From Clytia hemisphaerica (taxonomy: Eukaryota; Cnidaria; Hydrozoa; Leptothecata; Clytiidae): a stretch of 64,000 nucleotides of DNA. The notes beneath the pieces were generated by a model that did not search any database, was not told the origin of the DNA, and saw only the letters and a program-made list of their open reading frames with translations. Where the stretch lies: contig CACVBU010000819.1 of assembly GCA_902728285.1 (NCBI GenBank), forward strand, positions 248,001 to 312,000. Direction: 5' to 3'. Position 1 is the stretch's first letter, and every line of letters begins with the position of its first letter. Shown here piece by piece: positions 25,861-36,357 of this stretch. The position numbers were made by a program, and so were the translations under genes.

Positions 25861-26695
25861 ATCAGAAATTAGAAAACATTGATATAAAATTCGGGATTCA
25901 AACTCAACAAAGTCAATTTTTCGCAAATTTGCAAAAAAGAAAAATCAAATATTTCAAGAGTTCATAACGTAAGGTTCCATTTCTCCAAAAATTTTCTTAA
26001 GATAGTACTCCTGTCTCAGTGGTAGATTCTGGATGAAATCTTTTATTGATATCTCAATTGAGATCAAAGTCAATCAATTGTTCCAAGGTAAAAGAATCAA
26101 GTAGATTTTGGAATGCATTTTTTCTCCATCGATTTTCAAATGGGGGGATCAAAACAAAGGCGATTTCTCAGTTAAGCCATATTTGTGGGGCATTTTTCCC
26201 ACAGGGACAATATTTTGGCCTAACTCTCCAGTGGGTGGTTTTTTCCAGTGGGTTTGTGACACAGGGGTGTAATAGAGGTCTAAACAATCAGACTTTAAAA
26301 AGCTTTTTCAGGCAGAATAACGCTTATTCAAAAGTATTCGAGAGAAAAATTCGTGTCACTGTAAATAAAGACTGCGTTATATTGGACAAAAGTAATATTT
26401 TTTGTCTATTTTTTCTATCGGGAGGGAACCTACTAGTTCTACACAAGTGAGTTAATAATTACAAAGTACAAAGTATATGATCATAAAAAGCAAGTATTAT
26501 TCACAGAGAAAACTCCACTACTTTACAAAAAGTCCCCAAAATATAAAAGAAGACCTATATATAAGAACATCCTAAAGAAAATTGTCTGTCGTTAAAAAAA
26601 AACAGAAAACTAATTAACTGTATCTAAACTCTAACTCAGCTCTCGTTTATAATGAGCTTTGTATGTTAAAGGTTTTTAAAGTAAGTCCAAGTTGG
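25861..26695. other. Convergent 3' intergenic region, no gene seen
   Basis: Lies between the 3' ends of gene 1 (plus) and gene 2 (minus). A frame at 26046-26450 has no recognisable motif. Its phrase around 26200-26275 (CCAGTGGG..., GTGACACAGGGGTGT) is partly repeated near 29780-29820, which suggests a dispersed repeat. Confidence 0.5.
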
Positions 26696-29426
26696 TTAGA
26701 CGTGTTTCATAGCACAACAATTGAAGGATTCAATACAATATAGCCAATCACAAGTACTTCTATACAAACCTGTCATGTAGGTTCCACTCTTGCATTTAGA
26801 CCAACCTTTGTTATCAAAGGAGATCTTAACATCTTGTTGGTAACAGGAACCTTGGATGACAGCATTGGTATTTGGGCGACAACATTGAAAATTTTCAATG
26901 TTGTGAAGATTAGTTCCTTTGGTTGAATACATACCAGACATATAATAGCCAGGTTTACATTTCCCCCATCCTTGCTTATCGAACGAGATTTTCAAATCCA
27001 AATCGTGGCAATCTTGTCGGGAAAGGGAAGCCCAGTTTAACGGTGCACTTTTACATTCACCTTCTTCAAGAAGACCGATACGATCTGTTGACTCTGGTGA
27101 ACTTCGATACAGACCAGTCATATACTCCCCAGCTGGACATTTTGACCAACCTCCATGATCGAATGTGGTCCACCAGTCAGATGTGCTCACCAGTACTTTA
27201 CCAGGGCTTACAACATTTTTCTTCATACCACAGCATTTGAATCGTTCGATACAATGTAGACTGTCACAATCATTTCTCCACATACCTGTCATGTAAGTCC
27301 CATTTCGACATTTAGACCAACCTTTCTTATCGAAGGAGTCCGAAACGCTTTGGTCATAGCATACTCCTTGAATAACGTTGTTAACTTTTGGTTTACAGCA
27401 TTGAAGCTCTTCAATGTTATGGAGACTAGAACCTTTAGTGGAGTAAATAGATTTGATGTAATATCCAGTTGTACATTTCGCCCACCCTTTATGATCAAAA
27501 ATGTTTGTGATATCTAATCTGTAACAATCTTGATCTTTGCTATCCCCAACAAGCTCTGATGGTGCTGTTTTACAATCCCCTTCCTCAAGGAGTCCTAGTC
27601 GATCTTTTTTCTGAACAGTCCAAAAAGCACCTGGTGGAGAATTTCTCCATAGTCCAGTCAAATAAGTTCCATCAGCACATCTTGACCAGCCTCCATGGTC
27701 GAATGTGTTCCACCAGTTGGCAATATAGGTTGAAACAGCAGGTTTTTCTTCTACTTCCCCTGAAATATGTAAATAAAACATTAAAAGATAACTTCGCTGG
27801 GGGGGGTAACACCAGGCTCCTGTTAAGATCATTAAATGAAGTTTGGTTTATAAATGTAAACGTACAATCGTTTACTATGTACCAGAGTTATCTCACGTTT
27901 ATCGCTTCGTAGTACACTCTGTGCGTATTGTCTGTTTGATAAAAAAATTCCCATACAGAGACATCTGCGATGAAGTATGGTTTATAAATAGCAACACTTC
28001 TCTCATGGAGGTTTGGAGCCATAGCTTCAATTTGCATTTCTGAAGATCTTAGTTCCATTCCCCCTTAGAAGTAAAAACGTATTAAAATGAAAAATTGCCA
28101 TTGCGAAATTGTTATCTTTTAACAGGACCTGGTTATTACAGTTATGAATCTGTAGCTTTTGAATTATCCTCGGGTACCTAATAGCCGCATCTCTGCTAAT
28201 TTTTTCCACCCAGGAAATTCTTATTCCAACCCCTCCCCCACTTAATTTTTGGGAAAATGTTTTTGAAAGTTTCCTCTTTTGTCCTAATTCTGCTGTATTA
28301 GCCTCCTTTTAAACATTTTAGACATTTTTATTCCAACTCCCCCCCCCCCCCCCCCAACTAATAAGTGTTGAGATTTTTCCAACCCCCCCCCCTATTCCAA
28401 TTCCCTCCCGGCTATTAGGTACCCGCGAGTAGGAGTACACTTTTTTATATAAGAAAACACTATATACAAGAACAAGGTAATAACGTTTGAAGGACTTACA
28501 GACTATTAAACACCTAAAATGAAACTCAAAATTTTATAAACCATACACATGTTCTTCTAAAAAACGTATTCCGTGCTTCATTTTACGGCTCGATAAAAGG
28601 TTGAGAGTGACATTTAAAAAATTACAAAGTGATGGCATTATATAAACAAAATAATTATTGCGTATTGGAGTGGCCAGATAAGACACTGAAAAATGCTTTA
28701 AAATAATAAGAACTTTTCTTACGATGGTGATGATCTCTGTAGACTGGAGCAGATTCATCCTTTATCTTATCCCAGCCTGGAGAAATTGGAGGGAAGCCTT
28801 CCATTTCCCGTTCATTGTTGGCTGGAGCAGATTCATCATTTATCTCATCTTTGTATGGACTCGAGTATGGAGGCCTGCCTGTTTCATCCTTTATCTCATC
28901 CTTGTATGGACTCGAGTATGGAGGCATGCCTGTTTCATCCTTTATCTCATCCTTGTATGGACTCCCGTATGGAGGCATGCCTGTTTCATCCTTTATCTCA
29001 TCCTTGTATGGACTCCCGTATGGAGGCATGCCTGTTTCATATCATCCTTTATCTCATCCTTGTATGGACTCCCGTATGGAGGCATGCCTGTTTCATCCTT
29101 TATCTCATCCTTGTATGGACTCCCGTATGGAGGCATGCCTGTTTCATCCTTTATCTCATCCTTGTATGGACTCCCGTATGGAGCCTGTTTCAGTCTGTTT
29201 TTCATCCTTTATCTTCATCCTTGTATGGACTCCCGTATGGAGGCATGTCTGTTTCATCCTTTATCTCATCCTTGTATGGACTCCCGTATGGAGGCCTGCC
29301 TGTTTCATCCTTTATTTTATCCCAGCCTGGAGGAATAAGAGGGAATCCTTCCATTTTTCGTTCATAGTCATTAGCAGAAACCATCACAACTAAGAGTAAC
29401 AACTGACAACATTTCAACGGCATCAT
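26696..29426 (-). CDS. Secreted six-module cysteine-rich protein with Pro/Tyr repeats (gene 2), frame broken in repeat array
   Basis: The exons on minus are a non-coding exon (about 30224-30167, donor GTAAGT), 29436-28723 (ATG at 29426) and 27759-26696. The signal peptide (LKCCQLLLLVVMVSA) is almost identical to gene 1's, and the last intron is again phase 1 (CAT-C before GTAAGA). Between signal and domain lie nine PYKDE-containing units of a 17-residue repeat. Exon 3 encodes the intact A-B-C-A-B-C domain (NWWNTFDHGG ... CIESFNCCAMKHV). As given, the coding part of exon 2 is 704 nt, one base more than the phase needs. Irregularities near 29040 and 29165-29215 shift the frame and create a stop at 29204-29202. 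This is either assembly error in a tandem repeat or a real lesion. Because the domain exon and splice sites are intact, error or a recent allele seems more likely. Confidence 0.72.
28169..28429. mobile_element. MITE in gene 2 intron
   Basis: CTCGGGTACCTAATAGCCG at the left is matched by CGGCTATTAGGTACCC at the right. The interior carries long C runs, including one of about 18 near 28340. It lies in the intron between the repeat exon and the domain exon of gene 2. Confidence 0.6.
28849..29306 (-). repeat. 51-bp coding tandem repeat (17-residue unit), nine copies
   Basis: On minus each unit encodes GMPPYGSPYKDEIKDET. Copies are spaced 51 bp apart except for two intervals of 56 and 59 bp, where a 5-bp insertion near 29040 and a compound change near 29165-29215 occur. 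Third-base and SSPY/GSPY variants exist. The unit is rich in Pro, Tyr and charged residues, as in extended extracellular linkers. Confidence 0.9.
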
Positions 29427-29858
29427 GCTTTCACGCCTATACGAAAAAGAGAAGGTAATTAACACAGGAAAAATGAAATAAAAAGTTCACCGTGAATTTC
29501 TGGGAATTGCCTTACCAACGTGAATCGGGAGAGCAGGGAACTAATGGATTCAAGCAGACGAGACTATTACGACCCTTATTTTGGTCCCTAACGTGACCAA
29601 ATCCCGCGTGACCTTTCAATGGACAAAAGGTTGAAATTTGGTATTAAAAATTATATTGTTCCGGGCTCAAAAAGTGCAAATTTTCCATCGAAATTTAATG
29701 GGGAAATGAAAGTCAATTTGGGAGTGAGCTGAAATTGTAGAATATTTTCCTAGCCAAGGAAGAAATTTTGACTAGATTTCCCAGTGGGGTGGGGACCGGG
29801 TCTGTGACACAGAGATGTCCCATGCCATCATGCTACTGTTGGTACCCCACTTGCTCTA

Positions 29859-30125
29859 AGGTCCCGAACAATAGGAGCGGGTTCCGAATAAAAAGGCGTC
29901 CCAAAGTTTTTCAACATTTAATAGGATAATTGCCAGGGGTTAGAAATTATATTCCATCAAAATAAGGAAATAGCATACTAAAACCGGAAGTAATTTGGCT
30001 GTCGATAGCAGAAAATATTGTCAAAAATAGAGAAACGGGGGTTCTTAATTAAAACGTTAGGTTCTAATAAAAACGGGGGTGGGATCCGAAAAATTAATAG
30101 CCGGGGGGACGTTTATTTGGGACCT
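29859..30125. mobile_element. TA-flanked MITE in gene 2 first intron
   Basis: AGGTCCCGAACAATAGG at the left pairs with the reverse complement of ACGTTTATTTGGGACCT at the right, with TA on each side. A relative with the same end words is at 56962-57252. Confidence 0.6.
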
Positions 30126-30250
30126 TAAAGTAATAAAATCAGGGTCTAATATTTACTCTTACTTACCTTATTTAGAAAGCTATAATGCGGACGATGTTTC
30201 TTTCTGGAGCCACTCATAGAAATGTTGATTCTATGAAAACTGACTCAAAA

Positions 30251-30256
30251 TTTATA
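30251..30256 (-). promoter_or_regulatory. TATA box of gene 2
   Basis: On minus, CTATAAATTTTG lies about 30 bases upstream of the inferred start of a short non-coding exon that ends at AAG|GTAAGT (last exon base 30167). The arrangement mirrors gene 1: TATA, short non-coding exon, intron, then an acceptor ten bases before the ATG. Confidence 0.6.
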
Positions 30257-30271
30257 GAGGTAAAATTTGAT

Positions 30272-30944
30272 CATGAACATATAAACGACTGGACATCCAT
30301 CTCCTTTGTCTTTTTAAAGATAACACAGCTAGCTTCGTTGCCGCCTCGTTAAAGGCATAAAATGAAACAATAGATTATGATGATATACCACTTGGGAATA
30401 CCTTGCTACAACGTCAAAACTTCGACAAAAGTCTCTGTTGTTCTACTTTTCTCAAGTCTTTTATCTATATCATAACAAAGATAACAGAGGCAAAATTATC
30501 ATCAGCTTGTCAAAACTCCGACTAATATTTCTAAATTTTGACTTAAAAGTGTCTAATAATTTTAGAGAGTGTCACATTCTAACTTCGATATTCCTATTAC
30601 ACAGGCTCTCAACTTTGGCAAGCTATTTTTTTCAAGTCATAAAAAAAATTATTGGAGTGACAAAAGGGATTCAAAAGTATACACGCTGTTGAAATTCTGC
30701 ATTTTAAAGTTGAAAATGTTGATAAAATGTATTACAAACTGTAAAAAAATTCCAAAATAATCTTTTTGTACATTATGAGTAATGTTCAAGCTCTATCAAT
30801 CTTTTTACCTAAATAATTCAAAAGAATAAAATTATGACGGAATATTGTCGGATTTTTCATACCAATTTAGAAATACAGGCGGCAACGAAGCTCGCTTCAA
30901 AGAGACAATAAAAGATAGATGTCCAGTCGTTTATATGTTCATGA
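30272..30944. mobile_element. Foldback element next to the gene 2 promoter
   Basis: Arms of about 75 bp: CATGAACATATAAACGACTGG near 30272 and its complement ending at 30944, both running on to GCTTCGTTGCCGCC. No coding capacity is seen between them. Its left end lies only about 15 bases upstream of the gene 2 TATA box. Confidence 0.7.
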
Positions 30945-31312
30945 TTTGATTGATATTGAATATTATATTGTACATACAACAATTGTTTTACAAAACTGAA
31001 GGTGTGTGCTCATCATAATTTGTGACCAGTCAACCAAAACAAACCTTTTCCCTCTTGACCGTTACGATTCTTAATTATATTCCCAGACGAAACTACACTT
31101 AAATTTGATTATTCAACTTTATCGAAGCTAAATAGATTTTAAGCCGAAAATTGATTTTATTTGGACTTTGATGTATACTTTACCAACTTATGGTAACATA
31201 TTTAACCATAGAAGGTTTTTCGATTAATATTGTAGAGTCTTTATTAGATTAATCGAGAGATTAAAGTTTATTGACAATGAAATAAATCAGTTTCGACGTC
31301 AAACACTTGGTA
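30945..31312. other. No gene seen
   Basis: AT-rich spacer with no supported feature. Confidence 0.5.
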
Positions 31313-31320
31313 AGGCTAAC

Positions 31321-31611
31321 CCCGGGGGGGGGGTACTAGGGCAAAATGGGTTACGGGGATGCTCCGCTGGTCAGGGTACCTTTTTTAACCTCCACGAGTC
31401 CCAGGTAGGGTCGCAAAAACACCAAAATAGAAAAATCAGTCCCTCGTAGGGTGCCTATTTCTGGAAAATTTGGGGAAAAAGTAGAAAATTTTGGAATTTC
31501 AGTCCCATTCAGGGTCACTTTTTTCGCAAATTTCGAGTCCCACGTAGGGTCCATTTTTCGAACCTCAGCGGAGCACCCCCGTCGGTCGACAAGGGTAGTA
31601 CCCCCCCCGGG
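31321..31611. mobile_element. hAT-like MITE with 8-bp target duplication
   Basis: The ends are CCCGGGGGGGGGGTACT and AGTACCCCCCCCGGG. AGGCTAAC is exactly duplicated at 31313-31320 and 31612-31619. An eight-base duplication is typical of hAT elements. The phrase GTAGGGT recurs inside. Confidence 0.8.
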
Positions 31612-31770
31612 AGGCTAACCCTTTTTTCGATAGAGTACTTAAAGTATTCACGCCAAGTAGCGTAGACAAGGGGGGGGCGCAAAGTTTGCGTAGGAGAGCA
31701 GATTTTTATGACACAGGAATCATCTTTTTATATTATGAATTAGTGAATACTGACGTCGTTTTAATACATT

Positions 31771-32038
31771 CAGTGCCGTAGGAAGCATTTTCATATTGGG
31801 GGGGGGGGGGCTGAAGTTTAGTGATACCGCGAGGGCCAACCATGGTTTGGCCCGAGGGGGGAAATTTTGAAAATTTGAGCTCTAGATTGCTTAAAAATAC
31901 ACTCAAAACATGCACATAAAAGACAATTATGACAAATTAAAAAAGAAAAACTTTGCATTTTGCAAAATAACCATTTTTGAAAAAATTATTGGGGGGGGGG
32001 CATAGCCCCCCCTTGCCCCCCCAGTTGCTACGGCACTG
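31771..32038. mobile_element. hAT-like MITE, CAGTGCCGTAG ends
   Basis: CAGTGCCGTAGGAAGC and TGCTACGGCACTG bound the element. AATACATT is exactly duplicated at 31763-31770 and 32039-32046. Long G and C runs lie inside. A related, more damaged sequence is near 15070-15470. Confidence 0.82.
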
Positions 32039-32053
32039 AATACATTAGAGAGA

Positions 32054-32212
32054 CTTTTTAACTTGAACCTCTACAACTCGAATTTTTCTTTAACTCCGAA
32101 CAAGTTTTCTATTCCCTTCATCTAACAATACCTTACAAACCTTACTCTTTAACTTGAATTTACTTAACTGGAACAAATAAGTGTTTCCCATGTGGGTTCA
32201 AGTTATACATAC
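32054..32212. mobile_element. Possible small pogo-like MITE
   Basis: AACTTGAACC near the left and GGTTCAAGTT near the right are inverted, and CTTGAATT and CTCGAATT words recur within. The boundaries are unclear. Confidence 0.3.
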
Positions 32213-32482
32213 TCAACGTAATAAGAGTCCGTGAATTTTGGTGGCTGAATCTCAAAACCATTCCTACTGCTACTGTTTTTTTTTTAACTGAAAGTCATAC
32301 AGTAAAGTATTGAAAATCCCTAAGTAATGGAAATATCCTTATCCCCACTTAGTTGTATCAAGAGTACCTGAGAAATAGAGACGTAAACTTAAAATGTTTA
32401 TATTTTTTAATTAATAGGACTGGAGAGTCCTTAATTTTCTTGAACTTTATCCTCGTGGGAAATTGCTTGAACATTCGTGGTA

Positions 32483-33607
32483 CAGTAGACAGACGGTTAT
32501 TTGAACCTGCACTTTTTTCGAATAATTCAGTTGTTTGAAGTGATATGACGCTCCCCTTGGATCTGTTACCCAACTCAGGCAAAAACACTCTCGGTTATTC
32601 GAACTTACAGTTAGTCGAAGCGATTTCTATTCCCTTTCTGGCCAATTATAGAATAAATCACCCTCAGTTATTCGAATTTTTCTCATCAGGAGATCGTCGA
32701 GAGAGAACATTAATTTTCTGCAATTAAAACAATTTTTTTCTTTTAAAATTAGGTTTTAATATTCAAAGCTATTTACACTATTCAAGCAATTTCTTCGAAA
32801 AGTTTATTATTTTCATTCGGTCTTTCATATTTTAGAACCTCTCAAAAATTTGCTCAAATCTTTGTTCTTCCTTCGAAAAAATAAAAATCCTCTGTGTTTA
32901 TTACGCTCAATTGAACCAAAATGCCTCAATTATAGACAAGCAGCCAAGATAGGGAATTTTGTTACTTCGTAGGACATCCCTTAGATCAGGGCAAATTTTT
33001 GATATTATGCTCCTAATAGAGTGAAGAATTGACAAAAAAAATTGCCCTTCGAATCTCCTGCAGTTTTCTAGTGAATCGATTTTTAGTTAATCGATAGAAC
33101 TTATCAAGGCCATCTGGTGCCGAGATCATCAACATCGAAAGTTAACAAGCAATACCATTTTTGGGTACTACTAAATCAGGGCTATCCAGCTGTGAGAATT
33201 ATTTTTTCTAAAAATGCCCCCAGCAAAATGCTGACGTCATCTGAAAACGCAAAAACGTCGATTTTTCGCCTTAAAAATGGCATTTCTCGGCACCAGATGG
33301 TCGAAACTTATTAAATAACCCCATTTTCTTTATCTGCTTTTCACAGTGAATCCGTTGGTAGCATCAGATATTTGATTTTCAGACTTGGAAAAAACCGTTA
33401 GCAAAGGGAAGACCCTTGATAAGTCCTATCAATTAACTAAAAATCGATTCACTCGAAAACTGCAGGAGATTCGAAGGGCAAATTTTTTTGTCAATTCTAC
33501 ACCCTATTACGCATTACGAGCATAATATCAAAAACCTGTTTTAAGGCCTTTTCTGAGTCTCAGACGCTGGTGTAAATTTTTAGCTTCAAATAACCGGGAG
33601 TCTATTG
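32483..33607. mobile_element. pogo-like element with an inner foldback
   Basis: CAGTAGACAGACGGTTATTTGAA at the left is matched in inverted form by TTCAAATAACCGGGAGTCTATTG at the right, with TA on each side. Inside, 32985-33110 and 33415-33545 are a second inverted pair (GAATCTCCTGCAGTTTTC, AATCGATTTTTAGTTAAT), so another foldback element is nested. No transposase frame remains. Confidence 0.65.
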
Positions 33608-33609
33608 TA

Positions 33610-34285
33610 AATAGACTGTAAATGCTCTTTTGGATACACTGTAGGCAGAGATAAAAGGTAACCCGATAAAGGACTGCGCACATCCCCAGATTTGATTTTG
33701 ATATAAGGGAAGAGTATCGTGTATATAATTTCTGTCCGAGAGTTACTTAATTTCGGGGTATCAAGTTTCTTAAAAAGGTTTAGAAATTCAATAATTGTGT
33801 TATATTTTTAGGTTTACGCACAAGGGTAGTTGAGCCCGACTGGGGCTGCGGCACATCAAAGGCCGAATATCAATCATCTCCGATGGAAATAAGCCCGCTT
33901 CTTTACGCGAGCTTTATCGTGGGCGACCGCCAACCCGCCAACGGAATATCAGTTTAATATCCTCTATATCAAAACATATCAGAGGGGATGCATATGCAGC
34001 CTAGGAAAAAAATCAACTTTTTAACATAATAAAAATCTTGTTTCACGCCGTGAAATTTTTTTTCCCAGTTTTTCCCAGTATTTCATTCCCAGTTTTCTTT
34101 TGTCTTACGAAATCAAGATTTTTGTTTGTTTTCACATATATATCTCTTTTAGAGCTTCAGCGTTTTGTGCAAAAATCAATGACGATCTGATTTCAGACTG
34201 TCCAAAATTTAGTCTAGTATGTTTTATTCTGAAGAATTCGGAAGAAAAGGGAAAGTTTAAACCTCTCCTGGATGAGCGAACCTGC
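33610..34285. other. No gene seen
   Basis: Non-repetitive AT-rich DNA. A 70-codon frame at 34100-34312 runs across the edge of the next transposon and is not credible. Confidence 0.5.
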
Positions 34286-34293
34286 AAGATAAG

Positions 34294-35097
34294 CAGTAGC
34301 GGCCTGGCTTAATTTTCTTGGTGGTGCAAACTATATGAAATTGGCGCCCCTGGTATTTTTGTCCTTGCGCCTTTGTATTTGCGCCCTCCATCATTAAGTG
34401 AAAATACTAAACTGTAAGAGCAGTGACTGGTTGAAAGTAACGCCCCTAATCATTGAAATGGAAATTTTATACCTGGTAAGTCGATTTAGTCTATATTTTT
34501 GCTTTCTAAAACTCTTATCAGAAAAATTACCAGATAATCTTTAAACTTTTCCGCGGCTGGTCTTACTTTACTCTCTATTAAAGATCAATGGCTGAAAGAG
34601 GCCAAAAATTCAGAAGTTGGGAAGAAGGGTTAACGTTCCTTGTAATTTTAGAGCTGCAGGCAAAAAAATTTGGTTTAAGAAAGGTGAAACAGTTCAAAGA
34701 TCTTCTAAAACGGAGAAAGTTAGTCAGTATAAGACTACAAAAACCTCAGCGAGAATCAACAAGTGCTGATCATTTTGGGAATCTCTCATTTTGTGGATGA
34801 GCATTCTCTTTAACCCCTGGTGGATACACAACACTTCTTTTACTTCTGATTCAATACTGATAACAGTTTAGAAAAAATTCAATAGAAAGAATGGAAGAAG
34901 ATAAAATAAAGCGCCGCAGGCGAAAAAAAATAACATTGTACTCATAGAAAGCGCTATAAACGTGCCGAAGGGCGCCAAATTGTCCAATTAAACATCAACA
35001 AAATTTTGGCGCCCCTTAAAAAGCTCTTTTGGCGCCCCTCTCAGATCTTTCTGGGTGTAGCACTGCACACCCTGCACCCCCTGCCAGGCCGCCACTG
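34294..35097. mobile_element. hAT-like element, copy 1 (CAGTAGCGGCCTGGC ends)
   Basis: The ends are CAGTAGCGGCCTGGC and GCCAGGCCGCCACTG. AAGATAAG is exactly duplicated at 34286-34293 and 35098-35105, an 8-bp duplication typical of hAT. The 804-bp interior contains GGCGCCCCT words and a 70-codon frame (34588-34800) that I do not recognise. A second copy with a different interior lies at 38360-42011. Confidence 0.88.
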
Positions 35098-35105
35098 AAG
35101 ATAAG

Positions 35106-36357
35106 TTCACTTTTTGAGAGAAAATCGATAAATTTTTATGCATCACACATGTCCTCCAGTTGTAGAAGGGTTATTGCAAGGTTGAGAAGACGTGAGAAAG
35201 ATTATTGATGCCGAAAGCAATGAGATAAGAATTTAATTACATTTATCATAATTTGATGAGCAGATTTTAGAAACTATATATTTATATAATCAGGTTGAGT
35301 TTACATAATAATAGATGTACGTTGCTGAAGCCTTTCTGTGCAGCGTGCAGCGTTTTTGTTAGTCTGAATCGCAGACCTCTATAGATATACTTCCTATAAG
35401 AAACGAGGATGAGTAGAAGTCTACGTTTTTGTTTTGTTTTCGCTAGCGGTTGTAACTCTTCAAGCATTTTTATTAGGAGTGTTGTTTCATTAAAAAAAAT
35501 TTCATTTATTACTCAAAATATGAATGGTCGAATCCACTAGATCCGCGGCCTTTATCGAAAAGTGAAGCAAATTTTGGTAGGACTTCCTACCAGAGAAATC
35601 ACGTAACAATAAGCAATTTCACTGGTTCGAGAGATACGAAATAGCGTTTGCCGCCTACTTTTTTTGATCTCGCGCTACGAAAACAACTAAAATGCTAGAT
35701 CCTATCCATTGGCACGAATAAAAGTCAAATTTTGCTCCCTTTTTTTGCGGAGAAAGCTTAAATTGCCATCTACCTGGCTTACAGATCTCTGTGGTCGAAT
35801 CTCCTTGTTGAAATCACAAGATTAACCACAAATTAATCACGCTTTAGTATGTAGATTCTTGGAAGTCGAGACTTGCCAATACTTCAAAATGAAAGTTTTT
35901 GCCTACCCCAGTGAAAATCAAGCTAAAAGCTTGCTAAAAATTTTTGACACCCCTTAGTTTTAGAGATCTCAAATTTAAACCCGATGAAATTTATTTCTTG
36001 ACGCCCCAGTAGCAGTAGATTTCAAGACTTCGCTGGCGAAAGGGTAGGGAAGAAATTTTCATTTTAAAACATTGACGAGTTCGTCTTCCTAGAATTTACT
36101 TTCTTAAGCCCATTCCTCTTCAAATATGTATTAATCCAATCCAACTAATCAAAATAATGTTTTGCTCACCAGATTTCAAGGCATCGTGCTGCAATTCAAA
36201 TCAGACTGAGACAGGGGTGTAGCTGACTAATTGTAAGTAACATAAAATAAGTCAATATATGTCATATGCAACCAATCAGATGCCAAAGTATGTCCGAAGA
36301 TATCAAAAGACGAGGGTGAATAAATCATCAAGAAGATAAACATGTAGAAAATCTGAT
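35106..36357. other. 3' flank of gene 3, no gene seen
   Basis: No supported exon or repeat apart from a short palindromic phrase (GTAGGACTTCCTAC) near 35575, similar to phrases near 49525 and 50900. Confidence 0.5.

Noticed and set aside
28724..29393. Three long plus-strand open frames (about 190-205 codons each) over one region.
   Set aside because: They are antisense readings of a 51-bp tandem repeat whose length is a multiple of three; the minus frame has the signal peptide and splice sites.
29427..29465. An upstream ATG giving gene 2 a longer N-terminus.
   Set aside because: The extra codons cross the acceptor at 29437; gene 1 has the equivalent acceptor and starts at the equivalent of 29426.
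34588..34800. A 70-codon plus-strand frame with a basic N-terminal half.
   Set aside because: Lies wholly inside a hAT-like element, is absent from the sister copy and has no recognisable domain.
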